DNA of 64,000 nucleotides from contig NZ_JAAALB010000023.1 in the NCBI RefSeq assembly GCF_009905545.1, positions 29,326-93,325 on the forward strand, written 5' to 3'. Numbering within the stretch: position 1 is the stretch's first letter; each line of letters begins with the position of its first letter. The notes beneath the pieces were generated by a model. The model did not search any database, was not told the DNA's origin, and was given only the letters and a program-made list of their open reading frames with translations. Positions 39,027 through 48,650 of the stretch are shown piece after piece. The DNA comes from Cellulophaga sp. BC115SP. Its GTDB lineage: Bacteria; Bacteroidota; Bacteroidia; Cytophagales; Spirosomataceae. A program made the position numbers and the translations under genes.

Positions 39027-39954
39027 TGTTTTTCGAAATGTCGGTAATTGACGTAACCTTAGTTACAAGGCATCAGAGATGTCTGCCATTCATTCGTCCT
39101 GAACAGAATGGTGAAAATCCCTATCTATGGCTTGGTCAAAAACGACAAAATTGTGATTGTTAAAATTTGCTTTAATGATGCCCGAAACATCCGTTAAAGC
39201 TCTGGAGAAACCGATTTAAACTGATAACAGTTCGAGATTGGAAATTGCTTCATGCCAAGAAGCGAACACAGAGACGTGCGGATGTTTTTGTATAACGGGT
39301 ACAAAGGTATCCCAAGTTTTTTGCATTAACAAATATAATTGTATTTTATTTAGAATCATTTTCTAGAAGATACGGCATTTTTTATAGCCTATCGAGCTTA
39401 TCTCAATTCTTTTCTTTTAAAGAATGACGTCTTTCTATACTTTAGCAAATTTTATTTTAAGAATATCAATTTTATCCAAATATATCGTTAGTTTTTCTTA
39501 AACATTCTACTTTTCTTTCATTATCTACCAACCCTTTCATTTTGAGGAAATAGTTAAATAACAGATACTTACTTATAGCTATAAGCAATAAAGCTAACGC
39601 CATTGGAGATTTGGTTGTTCTTTTTCGAAAATCCTTTTACTCAAACATTTCTATTGAATGAACAAAAAACGTTTATCTAATCGTTAACAATATAGAGCTA
39701 TTTCTCTCCCATTAGAAATCAGGAATTGCCCAATTAAGACCTTGTTTTAACTAATAGGTCTTTCCAACGATTACCATTTATTGAGTATAAATACAATAGC
39801 ATAAATATAACTTTTCCAGTTTATCTTATAATCAATATAAGAATACTTGATAAAGCAAGATAAAAAATGCTAAGGAATTTAGACCTTTGACAATTAATTA
39901 ATAAGCATTCCGTTCTTGATGGGAAAATTCCAAAACTATTTCTGGTAAAGCACG
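39027..39954. other. Helicase leader and gene-free region
   Basis: The first ~270 bp next to the helicase form its probable 5' leader, read on the minus strand. Within it AAACATCCG (39185-39193) can pair with CGGATGTTT (39279-39287), and GCTTC/GAAGC (39247-39263) forms a local hairpin. The remaining ~620 bp up to the plus-strand gene at 39955 is AT-rich and shows no gene. Confidence 0.55.
39302..39333 (-). promoter_or_regulatory. Promoter of the DEAD-box helicase gene
   Basis: On the minus strand TTTG (39333-39330) is followed by 20 nt and TACCTTTG (39309-39302), an excellent match to the Bacteroidota housekeeping consensus. Transcription should start near 39295, about 270 nt before the ATG. 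Confidence 0.65.
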
Positions 39955-41175
39955 ATGAAAACATTCTCATTCCTTTTTTTGATCCTCTTTGGCTTAACAA
40001 CAACTATTAACGCTCAAATTTATTCTGATTCCTTGATTGTCAACATTCAGAATAATCTGGTTAAGCTACAAAACGAAAATGAAAATCTCAAAGGACGTAT
40101 CGAACTACAAAGCGTTTCTTTGAACGATATTTCTAAAAATCAATCGCTCACTGACCGTACAAAGTGGGAGAAAATCCGTACAAATTTGGTCAAAAGTGCA
40201 GAGGTATATAAAATTCTGAGCGATGATATTATTGACCTAAAATCACAGGTAATCAACCAAGATTATCAAGGTTATATCAAAAAACTCAGTAGTGTCGAAA
40301 AAGGACCCTTAGGTTTTTCTTTTGAGGAGGTTATTCTTAAAACAGCTCAAAACAAGGCAATTTTCGATAAAAAAGAGAAAAATGAGCGTTTTGTATCCGT
40401 TCTCAAAAGTTTAAAAGATAGTCCTATCGTAGGTTTGATTCCTTATGCTTCACAAGCGGTGAATCTTTCGACTGCGGCTGTAAATGTAGCATACGCGGCA
40501 GGTGTACAAGACAAAAAGGTAAACTTTGACAAAATCAAAGAGTTTGAAAAAGAACTTCAACGTTATACTGGTTTTTATAATGCTTTGGACAAAGCTAACC
40601 TAACTAACGCTACTTCGAGTTCACAAACGGTCACTCTTTTGGAAACATTACAACTTGATGTTTTAGAAAAATTCAAAAAAGACGGTCAGAAAATAGGCTT
40701 CAATCCAAGAGAGATTCGTGGAGATGAAACCATTGATGACTATTTCAATTATGTAATGGGAGAATTTACGCCAGAGTTGATGCGTAAAAAAATTACAGAA
40801 ATTGAAAAAAAATATACAGGAAAAGATGGTAAAGTAAATCTTGGAGAATTGTTGCAATCTGAATTAGATGTACGTCATGTCAACAACAACTTAGATTACT
40901 TACAATCACTTTGTAATCGTTTTGTTGGGATTCATGATAACTATTTTGACCTCGAAACTCGTTATTTTGAGCAAGTAAAACAAGCCATCAATGTAGCCAA
41001 AGGCAATAATATTATCGAGGCTGTGGGTGAAAAAAATGCCCAAATGGTGTATGACGATTTAATAAAAGATTTGACATCAAAGAAGAAAAAGAAAGATGCT
41101 GCTATCAAATCGAGTATCAATATCAAAGAGTTAAAAGACAAAATCGACTCTGTTGATATTTATAAAATTTTGTAA
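39955..41175 (+). CDS. Secreted helical protein of unknown function
   Basis: 406 aa with a signal peptide (FLFLILFGLTTTINAQ). The mature part is almost entirely predicted helix and coiled coil (LQNENENLKGRIELQ near the start), with one hydrophobic patch in the middle (VGLIPYASQAVNLSTAAVNVAYAAG, ~160-185). It ends in a basic stretch (SKKKKKDAAIKSS) and SVDIYKIL. No family, catalytic motif, lipobox or sorting domain is recognised. It has its own terminator and precedes the gamma-glutamyltransferase gene. A role in the envelope is only a guess from the signal peptide. Confidence 0.8.
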   Translation: MKTFSFLFLILFGLTTTINAQIYSDSLIVNIQNNLVKLQNENENLKGRIELQSVSLNDISKNQSLTDRTKWEKIRTNLVKSAEVYKILSDDIIDLKSQVINQDYQGYIKKLSSVEKGPLGFSFEEVILKTAQNKAIFDKKEKNERFVSVLKSLKDSPIVGLIPYASQAVNLSTAAVNVAYAAGVQDKKVNFDKIKEFEKELQRYTGFYNALDKANLTNATSSSQTVTLLETLQLDVLEKFKKDGQKIGFNPREIRGDETIDDYFNYVMGEFTPELMRKKITEIEKKYTGKDGKVNLGELLQSELDVRHVNNNLDYLQSLCNRFVGIHDNYFDLETRYFEQVKQAINVAKGNNIIEAVGEKNAQMVYDDLIKDLTSKKKKKDAAIKSSINIKELKDKIDSVDIYKIL

Positions 41176-41205
41176 TAGACGTCTCAATACTTTTGTCTTG
41201 AAATT

Positions 41206-41241
41206 AAAGCCCAAACTTCTTCAAAGAGTTTGGGCTTTTTG
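41206..41241 (+). terminator. Intrinsic terminator after the unknown secreted protein
   Basis: AAAGCCCAAACT (41206-41217) and AGTTTGGGCTTT (41227-41238) form a 12-bp stem with a 9-nt loop, followed by TTG and T-rich sequence. Confidence 0.9.
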
Positions 41242-41404
41242 TATATTTGAAGGATATATAGGAATCTTCTAAAAGAGTGTTTCTTGTTACCTTAACTAAA
41301 AAGAAAGTCTATGAATTATCAGAATCGATGGAATTTACTTCCTACTAATGATAACGAATAACTTCTTGTACTTTCTGCTTGTTAATTAAAAACCAATCTT
41401 CATC

Positions 41405-43213
41405 ATGATGAAATTTAAACACATTGTCTTACTCTCTTCGACAACTTTAGGGCTTATATGGAGTTGTAAAACCCCTGCTGTACAAGTTAACAATACGCCC
41501 TCTCCTATCAGCAAAGCCAAAGAAAATCAGGGTTTTTATCAATTTTTAAATGATGATCCTAATGCTTCTCCTTTTGTCGCTAAAAAAGAACCTGTTTATG
41601 CACAAAATGGTATGGTAGCAGCTACTCACCCAGAAGCTTCAAAAGTGGGAGTTGAAATCATGAAAAAAGGAGGAAACGCCATTGATGCAGCTATTGCAAC
41701 GCAGTTTGCCCTAGCGGTGGTTCACCCAGCTGCAGGCAATATAGGCGGTGGAGGATTTTTGGTATTTCGTGACAAAAAAGGGAATACTTATACGTTAGAC
41801 TACCGTGAAAAAGCTCCCGAAAAAGCCAGCAGAGATATGTATCTCGACGAAAAAGGCGATGTAAAAGCGGGTCAGCCAAGCTGGTATGGTCACTTGGCAA
41901 GTGGAACACCAGGGGCTGTTGATGGTCTCGAACAAGCACACAAGCGTTTTGGAAAGCTATCTTGGAAACAAGTCCTTCAACCTGCTATTGACTTAGCCGA
42001 AAATGGTGTGGCGCTTACTGCCCGTGAAGCTCGTGGATTAAACAGAATTAAAGACGACTTATTGAAATACAACCCAGGAAAAACGTATTTCCTAAAACCT
42101 GATGGGTCTGAGTGGAAAGAAGGCGAGTTATTAATTCAGAAAGATTTAGCAAAAACCCTACGTCGTATTCAATCAGAAGGTCGTAAGGGCTTTTATGAAG
42201 GCGAAACAGCCAAGCTTTTATTGGCTGAAATGAATAAAGGTGGCGGAATTATCACTCAAAAAGATTTGGATAACTACCATGCTGTTTGGCGTGATGCCAT
42301 TGTTGAAACGTACAAAGATTTAAAAGTAATTACCATGCCTCCTCCATCTTCAGGAGGTATTGCATTAATGCAACTTTTAAAATATGTAGAAAATTATCCC
42401 TTGAAAAAATGGGGATGGCACACCGACTCTACGACTCAAGTAATGATTGAAGCTGAACGTCGTGTATTTGCTGATCGTGCTAAGTGGCTAGGCGACCCTG
42501 ACTTTGTAAAAGTTCCTCAAAAAGAATTGTTAAGTCAAGAGTTTTTAAAACAACGCTGGAATGATTTTAGCTTCGATGCAGCCACAGATAGTAAAAAAGT
42601 TTCAGGCGGTGCTATTGCGGGCTATGAAAGTATGGAAACAACCCACTCTTCTTTTGCCGATAAAGAAGGCAATGCGGTGTCTATTACTACCACTTTGAAT
42701 AACTCTTATGGTAGCAAAGTCGTAGTTGCTGGTGGAGGTTTTTTACTTAATGACGAAATGGATGATTTTTCTATCAAACCGGGACACCCCAATTCGTATG
42801 GTTTGGTAGGTAACGAAGCCAATGCTATTGCTCCTAATAAACGTATGTTGTCGTCAATGACTCCTACCATTGTGGAGAAAGATGGCAAATTATTTATGAT
42901 TCTTGGTACACCAGGAGGCTCAACTATTATTACTTCTGTTTTCCAAGTATTCTTAAACGTAGTAGAGCATGGGATGAATATGCAACAGGCGGTAGATGCG
43001 CTACGCTTTCATCATCAATGGCTACCCGATAGAACAACATTTGAAGAAGGAGCCTTTACTCCACAAACCTTACAAAAATTGTTAGGTCGTGGTTACAAAA
43101 TAGAATCACAAAAGAACACGATTGGTCGTATGGATTGTATCCTACTTTTGCCCAATGGTAAGTATGAAGGTGGCGCCGATGTTAGAGCAGACGACACAGC
43201 GATAGGATACTAG
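41405..43213 (+). CDS. ggt: Gamma-glutamyltransferase
   Basis: A 602-aa N-terminal nucleophile hydrolase that cleaves gamma-glutamyl bonds of glutathione and related peptides in the periplasm. Signal peptide with probable lipobox LIWSC (C21), so it may be membrane-anchored. The precursor should self-cleave before T412 in METTHSSFADKEGNAVS. Other hallmarks are GGNAIDAAIATQFAL, AAGNIGGGGFLV, YREKAPEKAS, LLNDEMDDFSIKPG, MLSSMTPTIV and GTPGGSTIITSVFQ. The length matches the family. The start is an ATG-ATG doublet; either may be used. It is a single-gene unit between two strong terminators. Confidence 0.95.
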   Translation: MMKFKHIVLLSSTTLGLIWSCKTPAVQVNNTPSPISKAKENQGFYQFLNDDPNASPFVAKKEPVYAQNGMVAATHPEASKVGVEIMKKGGNAIDAAIATQFALAVVHPAAGNIGGGGFLVFRDKKGNTYTLDYREKAPEKASRDMYLDEKGDVKAGQPSWYGHLASGTPGAVDGLEQAHKRFGKLSWKQVLQPAIDLAENGVALTAREARGLNRIKDDLLKYNPGKTYFLKPDGSEWKEGELLIQKDLAKTLRRIQSEGRKGFYEGETAKLLLAEMNKGGGIITQKDLDNYHAVWRDAIVETYKDLKVITMPPPSSGGIALMQLLKYVENYPLKKWGWHTDSTTQVMIEAERRVFADRAKWLGDPDFVKVPQKELLSQEFLKQRWNDFSFDAATDSKKVSGGAIAGYESMETTHSSFADKEGNAVSITTTLNNSYGSKVVVAGGGFLLNDEMDDFSIKPGHPNSYGLVGNEANAIAPNKRMLSSMTPTIVEKDGKLFMILGTPGGSTIITSVFQVFLNVVEHGMNMQQAVDALRFHHQWLPDRTTFEEGAFTPQTLQKLLGRGYKIESQKNTIGRMDCILLLPNGKYEGGADVRADDTAIGY

Positions 43214-43230
43214 TTTAAATTGGAGAATTG

Positions 43231-43282
43231 GAAGATTTGAAAATGAGCTCTAAACTTTACTCATTTTCAAATCTTCTTTTTT
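43231..43282. terminator. Terminator of ggt
   Basis: GAAGATTTGAAAATGAG (43231-43247) and CTCATTTTCAAATCTTC (43260-43276) form a 17-bp perfect stem with a 12-nt loop, followed by six T. Confidence 0.93.
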
Positions 43283-43349
43283 ACAATTTAAAAAAGCCTG
43301 AATACTTTTCTAATACCAGTTACACTATTAACCTATAACCTGAAGAGAA

Positions 43350-44030
43350 TTATCCAAATAGCTTTGCAACGCCAAAGGCAGCCGCCGCAGCAGCAGCACC
43401 GATAGATGTTACCTTGAATGCACCTATCCATGGAGGTTGACCTGTGATTCTACTTTTGAAAAATCCAAAGACGAACAATGCCAACAAAGTAATCGCCACA
43501 GAGAATTTGAGTCCTAAAATAGCATCATCGACCAAAAAATATGGACTCAATGGAATAATCCCTCCTATTACATAGGAAATACCAATAGTGGCAGCGGAGT
43601 TTCTAGCACGATTGATGTCTGGTTTTTCAAGACCTAGCTCAAATTTCATCATAAAATGGACCCATTTGTCTTTGTCTTTTGCTAATGCCTCCACAATTGC
43701 TTCTTGCATATTGGCATCGAGACCATAATCAGCAAACACTTCTCGGACTTCTTCTTTTTCTCGTTCGGGCACTTTTTCGACTTCTTCGTATTCACGTTTC
43801 AATTCGGCTTCGTAATGTTCTACCTCGGTCTGTCCAGCCAAATAACCTCCTAAGCCCATCGCTATTGCGCCTGCTACAATTTCGGCAATACCTGCCGTCG
43901 TAACAATCGAAGTATCAGCTACCGCTCCTGACAAACCCGCAGCCAATGCAAAGGGTACCGTCAAACCGTCGGACATACCAATAACTATATCTTTCAAAAA
44001 ATCAGAACTCTCCAAATGTTGTTCTTCCAT
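43350..44030 (-). CDS. VIT/CCC1 family iron or manganese transporter
   Basis: 226 aa. TM1 region DIVIGMSDGLTVPFALAAGL and the next segment GIAEIVAGAIAMGLGGYLAGQTEVEHY carry the VIT1 signature (DG near the start of TM1; AGAxxMxxGxYL). A hydrophilic, Glu-rich metal-binding loop follows (~85-120; REYEEVEKVPEREKEEVREV). Three C-terminal transmembrane helices end with a Gly/Ala-rich segment. VIT proteins move Fe2+ or Mn2+ out of the cytosol. It lies next to, but is probably independent of, the TonB/copper-type island upstream; a hairpin separates them. Confidence 0.9.
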   Translation of the reverse strand: MEEQHLESSDFLKDIVIGMSDGLTVPFALAAGLSGAVADTSIVTTAGIAEIVAGAIAMGLGGYLAGQTEVEHYEAELKREYEEVEKVPEREKEEVREVFADYGLDANMQEAIVEALAKDKDKWVHFMMKFELGLEKPDINRARNSAATIGISYVIGGIIPLSPYFLVDDAILGLKFSVAITLLALFVFGFFKSRITGQPPWIGAFKVTSIGAAAAAAAFGVAKLFG

Positions 44031-44201
44031 GTTTTATTCGGAATTGGTTTAACGATATAAATACTTCAATTTAAGAAATCTTCTTGTAAAAATCAGCCGA
44101 ATATGATTCTTTACCAATGATAAATGTTTCTTTCCTATCCGTAAGGGCCAAGTCTCTAGCATATCTGTGCTCAAGAGAACACCATCACTAAATACAACAA
44201 C

Positions 44202-44236
44202 TACAGTAGGACCTAGTTAAATCTAACCCTACTGTA
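44202..44236 (-). terminator. Terminator-like hairpin at the end of the metal-uptake directon
   Basis: TACAGTAGG (44202-44210) pairs with CCTACTGTA (44228-44236), and GTTA/TAAC pair inside. On the minus strand the tail is GTTGTTGTATTT, only moderately T-rich. Confidence 0.6.
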
Positions 44237-44244
44237 ATGAAGCA

Positions 44245-46566
44245 TTAAAACTTTCCTGTTACAGTTATACCCCACATTCTGGGCATACCCATCATATAAG
44301 ACCCATAACCGAAAGCCATATATCGTACATCATTGAGGTTACGTGCCCAAATAGCCACGTCAAAATGGTTGCTAGTAACACCCGCTCTGGCATTAATCAT
44401 GCTGTAAGCATTTTGGTGATAGGCATTTACAAAATCCAATTGATACTCTCCAATGTATCTCAACTCTCCTCTGACGAAGGCTTTGAGATTTTGAACCGAT
44501 TTTGATAAAGGCACGCCGTATTGAACCGCCAACATAGATTGCAAAGCAGGGTTATTAATGGCTTTGTTGCCTTTGTAATTTATTACTGAATTAGAAATTG
44601 CATCAAAAAGCTCTAATTTTTTATACTCACTATGTGATGTGCTGGCAGTCCAATCAATCTGTAAATTTTTAATAGGAAGTGCTGCAACCTCCAATTCCAA
44701 ACCATAATTATCCATGTCACCTACATTGAGCGTAGCATAGTTTATGCCGTCTTGTGAGGTAGAAACTTGCTGGTCTTTTTGTTGAAAATAGAAAGCGGTA
44801 AGGTTGATTTTAAGTCTGTTGTTCAGGAATGTATTTTTAACGCCTATCTCATAATTATCTGATTTTTCAGGATTGTAGGTAGGATTTGTTACGTTTCCAA
44901 AATTGAAACCTCCCACTCTGAACCCTTTGGCATACGAACCATAAATCATCGAATTTTCTGTCAACTTTTGACTCAAAATTACCTTTGGCGTAAAGGCATT
45001 AAATGTTTTCTTGGCAGTGCTATCTGTGGTCAAAGGCGTTACAACACCACCTTTTTCAAACGCTGAATTTTGGGTAAGTTCACGGTGTTCTATGTCATAT
45101 CTTGTACCAACCGTAAGGTCAAATGTTGGCGTGATAGCATACGTAGCCTGACCAAAGAAAGCTATACCAAAGGCATTTCTTCTACCATTGGCAATTGACG
45201 AATAGGGAGCACTAGGGTCGAGTAATGCGTAATCTTTATCATAATAAGTGGTACTACCATTCGTGGTTTTTTCTCCAAACAAGAAAGAACCTACTGTCCA
45301 TTTCAATCTGTTTGTATTTGCGGGAGAAGAAAAACGCAATTCTTGTGTCCATTGATTTTGCTTTGTCCAAGTCGTGAAGCTAATCAGTTCAGCAGGGCTA
45401 AAGTCAAAATCAAATCGTCCTGGGAGCCAAATGTGATAATCTACAAAAGAAGTAATCGAGGTAAAATTGAAGTTATTACCATAATATTTCACAGCAGCAG
45501 AGGTATTGAAATTGGTTCTACGTTCGGTGTTATCCCAATTTCCGTAAACAGTATAAGGATTTGCTCTGGCAAGACTGTCTGTAGCAGCCCAAGGATAAGC
45601 CCCTTTGTCCTTGTCACTTTCATATCTGGTGTTCAAGTCGATAGTCCATTTGTCTGATACAAGGTACTTTAGATTAATATTACCGATATAAGCATTATGT
45701 TGATCAAACTCCTTTGTATTCTGTGTAGGATTATCATAGATTGCCCCACGACCGTTTGATTGGAATCCAGCATTGACAAAAAGTTTATCTTTGATCAGAG
45801 GCGTATTAAAACCAACGCTATAACGCTGTTGGCCATAATTTCCTAAGTCAATTTCGGCAAAACCACTAGTCTTATTAGTTGGTCTTTTGGTAATTACATT
45901 GAGTACTCCTCCAAAGGCATTTCTACCGTAGAGCGTGCCTTGAGGCCCTCTCAAAATTTCAACTCGTTCGATATTACTGAAGTTGAGTGGCGCAGAGAAG
46001 TAGTCAAATTGATAAACGCCATCGACATAAGTAGCCACCGCTTGGTCATTTGAAAAGCCCATTGAGCCCCTGATGTTCAAAAAACTAGAACCTGTACTAT
46101 TTCCATGTTCTACCGTGAAGGTACTTGGTGCCAATGCCGTTAGGTCATTGATTGTCCAAACTCTGTATTCCTCTAATTGTTTGGCATTTAATGAGGTTAC
46201 AGCCAAAGGCGTTTTTTGTAAACTAGCCTCAATCTTGTCAGCGGTAATGACTACCTCACCCAATGTTTGAGTGTTGTCAGATAGAGTGATGTTTAATATT
46301 AGGGATTTATCTATTATTTCCACTTGTTCAATTTTCGATGCAAAACCAACAGCACTAATTTGAAGTTCATATTTACCTTTCTTCAAAGGAATAGCAAAAT
46401 TCCCTGATTTATCAGCAACTGTTCCTAAAGAACTATTTAACACTGCTACATTTGCAAAGCCAACAACCTCTCCTGATTCAGACTTAATTGTTCCTTGTAT
46501 TTTTTGAGCAAAACTGCTAGTTGCCCAAAGGCATAGAATAATGACGATAATATTTTTGAAACTCAT
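44245..46566 (-). CDS. TonB-dependent receptor with carboxypeptidase-like N-terminal domain
   Basis: 773 aa from the ATG at 46566 (MSFKNIIVIILCLWATSSFAQ), which gives a proper signal peptide; a frame open 29 codons upstream is probably not used. An N-terminal carboxypeptidase-regulatory-like domain (IQGTIKSESGEVVGFANVAV) is followed by a plug with IERVEILRGPQGTLYGRNAF and GGVLNVITKRP, then a beta barrel ending WGITVTGKF. The closest wording is to siderophore or metal-chelate receptors. It is the last gene of the directon holding MbnP- and MbnH-like genes, so a copper or copper-chelate ligand is inferred. The ligand cannot be proven from sequence. Confidence 0.93.
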   Translation of the reverse strand: MSFKNIIVIILCLWATSSFAQKIQGTIKSESGEVVGFANVAVLNSSLGTVADKSGNFAIPLKKGKYELQISAVGFASKIEQVEIIDKSLILNITLSDNTQTLGEVVITADKIEASLQKTPLAVTSLNAKQLEEYRVWTINDLTALAPSTFTVEHGNSTGSSFLNIRGSMGFSNDQAVATYVDGVYQFDYFSAPLNFSNIERVEILRGPQGTLYGRNAFGGVLNVITKRPTNKTSGFAEIDLGNYGQQRYSVGFNTPLIKDKLFVNAGFQSNGRGAIYDNPTQNTKEFDQHNAYIGNINLKYLVSDKWTIDLNTRYESDKDKGAYPWAATDSLARANPYTVYGNWDNTERRTNFNTSAAVKYYGNNFNFTSITSFVDYHIWLPGRFDFDFSPAELISFTTWTKQNQWTQELRFSSPANTNRLKWTVGSFLFGEKTTNGSTTYYDKDYALLDPSAPYSSIANGRRNAFGIAFFGQATYAITPTFDLTVGTRYDIEHRELTQNSAFEKGGVVTPLTTDSTAKKTFNAFTPKVILSQKLTENSMIYGSYAKGFRVGGFNFGNVTNPTYNPEKSDNYEIGVKNTFLNNRLKINLTAFYFQQKDQQVSTSQDGINYATLNVGDMDNYGLELEVAALPIKNLQIDWTASTSHSEYKKLELFDAISNSVINYKGNKAINNPALQSMLAVQYGVPLSKSVQNLKAFVRGELRYIGEYQLDFVNAYHQNAYSMINARAGVTSNHFDVAIWARNLNDVRYMAFGYGSYMMGMPRMWGITVTGKF

Positions 46567-46683
46567 TTTATAATTTGATTGAATATGGAACTTCCTCGTT
46601 AAGAGATATGCACATAGCATATCATCAATGCAAACCTTAGCGGACAATTGCATTGATTTTATTTGAATTTTTCCTAGAAAATA

Positions 46684-47070
46684 TTAAATCAAAATACGTT
46701 TTGGAGGCTGAAAAATATCAGGATGAAAAGAAGTAAGGTCATAAGACTTATCTCCATACAAGTCTTTTCTTTGTACGAAAAAGTAAGTCAGAGTACATAA
46801 TGAGAGGCATTGGAAGTCATGGCAATACAACACTTCAAATTTATCTTTAAGCGATTGTGGTATGTGTTTTTGTTCTTCTTTATCGGAATTTTTCAGTTTT
46901 TTCATCAACTGACAATTTCCATTACAATGCATTTTCGGTTTATTACGATTCTCACAAAGATTTTTTGCAATGTAGTCTTGATTGATTTTGAAAGATAGGT
47001 AGATACCAACCTTGCAAAGCACTTGCAAGAAAATGAGTATCGCCAATAAAAAGGTTACTATCTGTTTCAA
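46684..47070 (-). CDS. Small C-x9-C-x3-C membrane protein, copy 1
   Basis: 128 aa. N-terminal hydrophobic segment (IVTFLLAILIFLQVLC), then IAKNLCENRNKPKMHC and NGNCQLMKKLK. C39, C49 and C53 are spaced C-x9-C-x3-C, with His directly before the second Cys. A Lys/Glu-rich linker, a Cys-containing hydrophobic stretch (LYCHDFQCLSLCTL) and a C-terminus with IFQPPK follow. Two paralogues sit at 50231 and 53155. I know of similar unnamed proteins beside TonB receptors in Bacteroidota, but no assigned function. Three Cys and one His would suit soft-metal binding (inference). It lies 32 bp after the MbnH-like gene and before a TonB receptor. Confidence 0.85.
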   Translation of the reverse strand: MKQIVTFLLAILIFLQVLCKVGIYLSFKINQDYIAKNLCENRNKPKMHCNGNCQLMKKLKNSDKEEQKHIPQSLKDKFEVLYCHDFQCLSLCTLTYFFVQRKDLYGDKSYDLTSFHPDIFQPPKRILI

Positions 47071-47102
47071 ATCTTGAGAGTTTGTATAAGTTGTTTTTCA
47101 AT

Positions 47103-48641
47103 CTAAGGCAAGAGGGCTCTTTTTTTCAAATCCTTGAATTGATATTGCTTAATGGTTGGAGTACTTTCTTCATTGGATAAATTACTGAGCCATGAGAATT
47201 TTTTCTCCGAACTTTCATAATAAAACAAGGGCTTGTCTGATGGTTTAAAAGAAGACATTAACCTAAACATATTTGCGGATAATTCGCCAAAATGATCAAA
47301 TTGGTGTTCAGCAAGGGCTTTTCCTTCAATAATGTGATCGGCATCGAAGGCAATTCCTTGAAACACTTTATCGAAATAAACTCTTGAAGCAATATCCAGA
47401 TTCTTTCTCTCAATTCTATCCAACGATAAGGTAAGTTTATTAGCCAAAACGGCTGCCTTGTTCGTCTCCTTTTTAAGAATAGCATCTTTCAACTTTAGAT
47501 ATAGTACCAAACTCTCATTCATGATGAGTTGATGTTTCTCGTTGCCAAAAGACAGTTTTTTGACATCGTCTAAAATATCTTTTTTAGGAATAACTGTTTT
47601 TAAAGAACTTTCAGAAAAGGACTCTTTTTTGATAAAATAGTCGTCATCCAAGGTTTTCAGAAATGCGATAATTTTCATCTTTTCATCCGAATTTAAGCTA
47701 ATTCCTAATTTCCCATTTTGTTGTAGAATAGGATCTAAATACTCAGATTTTACTACTTTCCCAGCGTAATGGTCTAGCACTTGTTCAAGCGTTTCGAAAC
47801 GACCATCGTGCATGTAAGGAGCTGTATATCCCAGATTTCTTAGACTCGGCACTTTAAATTTGTGTTTATCTGATTCTTGTTGATTTACCTCAAAACGACC
47901 TAGGTCTTCTACTTTGGCAACACCAAGTCCATTATTGCGAAAAGAATAATCGGTAAAAAGTTCACCTGCATGACATGAAGCGCATTTTTGCTTGAAAATT
48001 TCCAAGCCAGCCAGTTCTTTTTCATCTAGTTCAACTCCCTCCAAACGCATATACTGGTCGTATTTGGAGTTGGCTGAAACCATGGTAAGCATAAATTGAG
48101 AAAGTGCTTTTAAAAAGCGTTCGGTATTGATTTCTTCTGAACCAAAAGCATTTTTGAAAAGAGAAGGATAATTTTGAGACTTTCGGAGTTTATCTAGCAC
48201 ATTAGCCATACTTTCATTCATCTCAACAGGATTAGTAATTGGCGAAATAGCAAATAAGTCTAAATCATGAACGCCCCCATCCCAACCAAAGCTGGTCGAC
48301 CATGCCAAATTATACAAAGGCATAGAATTACGTTTAGTCAGTAAGTCATTAACTCCATGACTAAACGCATGTCCATGTTGTGTAAATCCAGCCGATTGCT
48401 GATGACAGCTGCCGCAACTTACCGTGTTATCTGAAGAAATAATGGCATCATAAAACAAGGTTTTACCCAACTCTACTCCCTCGGCGGTTAGTGGATTACT
48501 TTTAAAATGGTAAGTTGGTTTTGGAAAATTAGAAGGAATTGCAAATAAGTTTTCATCGTCATTTCCTCTCACTCTTTTAAACGAGAACAACACCATAAGC
48601 CCAAACAGCAGTAATAGTGTTGGATAAATCTTGTTTTTCAT
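47103..48641 (-). CDS. Di-heme MauG/MbnH-like peroxidase with DUF3347-like C-terminal domain
   Basis: 512 aa with an N-terminal hydrophobic signal or anchor. Two c-type heme sites are CGSCH (76-80) and CASCH (220-224), in the layout of bacterial cytochrome c peroxidase/MauG proteins (VELGKTLFYDAIISSDNTVS; TKRNSMPLYNLAW; KVPSLRNLGYTAPYMHDGRF). Residues ~370-490 form an extra domain reading YLKLKDAILKKETNKAAVLA ... HFGELSANMFRLM ... PLFYYE ... WLSN, which resembles DUF3347, a domain associated with heavy-metal efflux and copper proteins, but without its usual Cys-Pro-Met. Its start lies 9 bp after the MbnP-like gene. In methanotrophs MbnH oxidises a Trp of MbnP, so the same pairing is likely here. 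Confidence 0.88.
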   Translation of the reverse strand: MKNKIYPTLLLLFGLMVLFSFKRVRGNDDENLFAIPSNFPKPTYHFKSNPLTAEGVELGKTLFYDAIISSDNTVSCGSCHQQSAGFTQHGHAFSHGVNDLLTKRNSMPLYNLAWSTSFGWDGGVHDLDLFAISPITNPVEMNESMANVLDKLRKSQNYPSLFKNAFGSEEINTERFLKALSQFMLTMVSANSKYDQYMRLEGVELDEKELAGLEIFKQKCASCHAGELFTDYSFRNNGLGVAKVEDLGRFEVNQQESDKHKFKVPSLRNLGYTAPYMHDGRFETLEQVLDHYAGKVVKSEYLDPILQQNGKLGISLNSDEKMKIIAFLKTLDDDYFIKKESFSESSLKTVIPKKDILDDVKKLSFGNEKHQLIMNESLVLYLKLKDAILKKETNKAAVLANKLTLSLDRIERKNLDIASRVYFDKVFQGIAFDADHIIEGKALAEHQFDHFGELSANMFRLMSSFKPSDKPLFYYESSEKKFSWLSNLSNEESTPTIKQYQFKDLKKRALLP

Positions 48642-48650
48642 TATACAATA

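Noticed and set aside
46567..46653. Upstream extension of the 773-aa TonB receptor
   Set aside because: The 29 extra codons would place polar sequence before the signal peptide; the ATG at 46566 gives a normal signal sequence.
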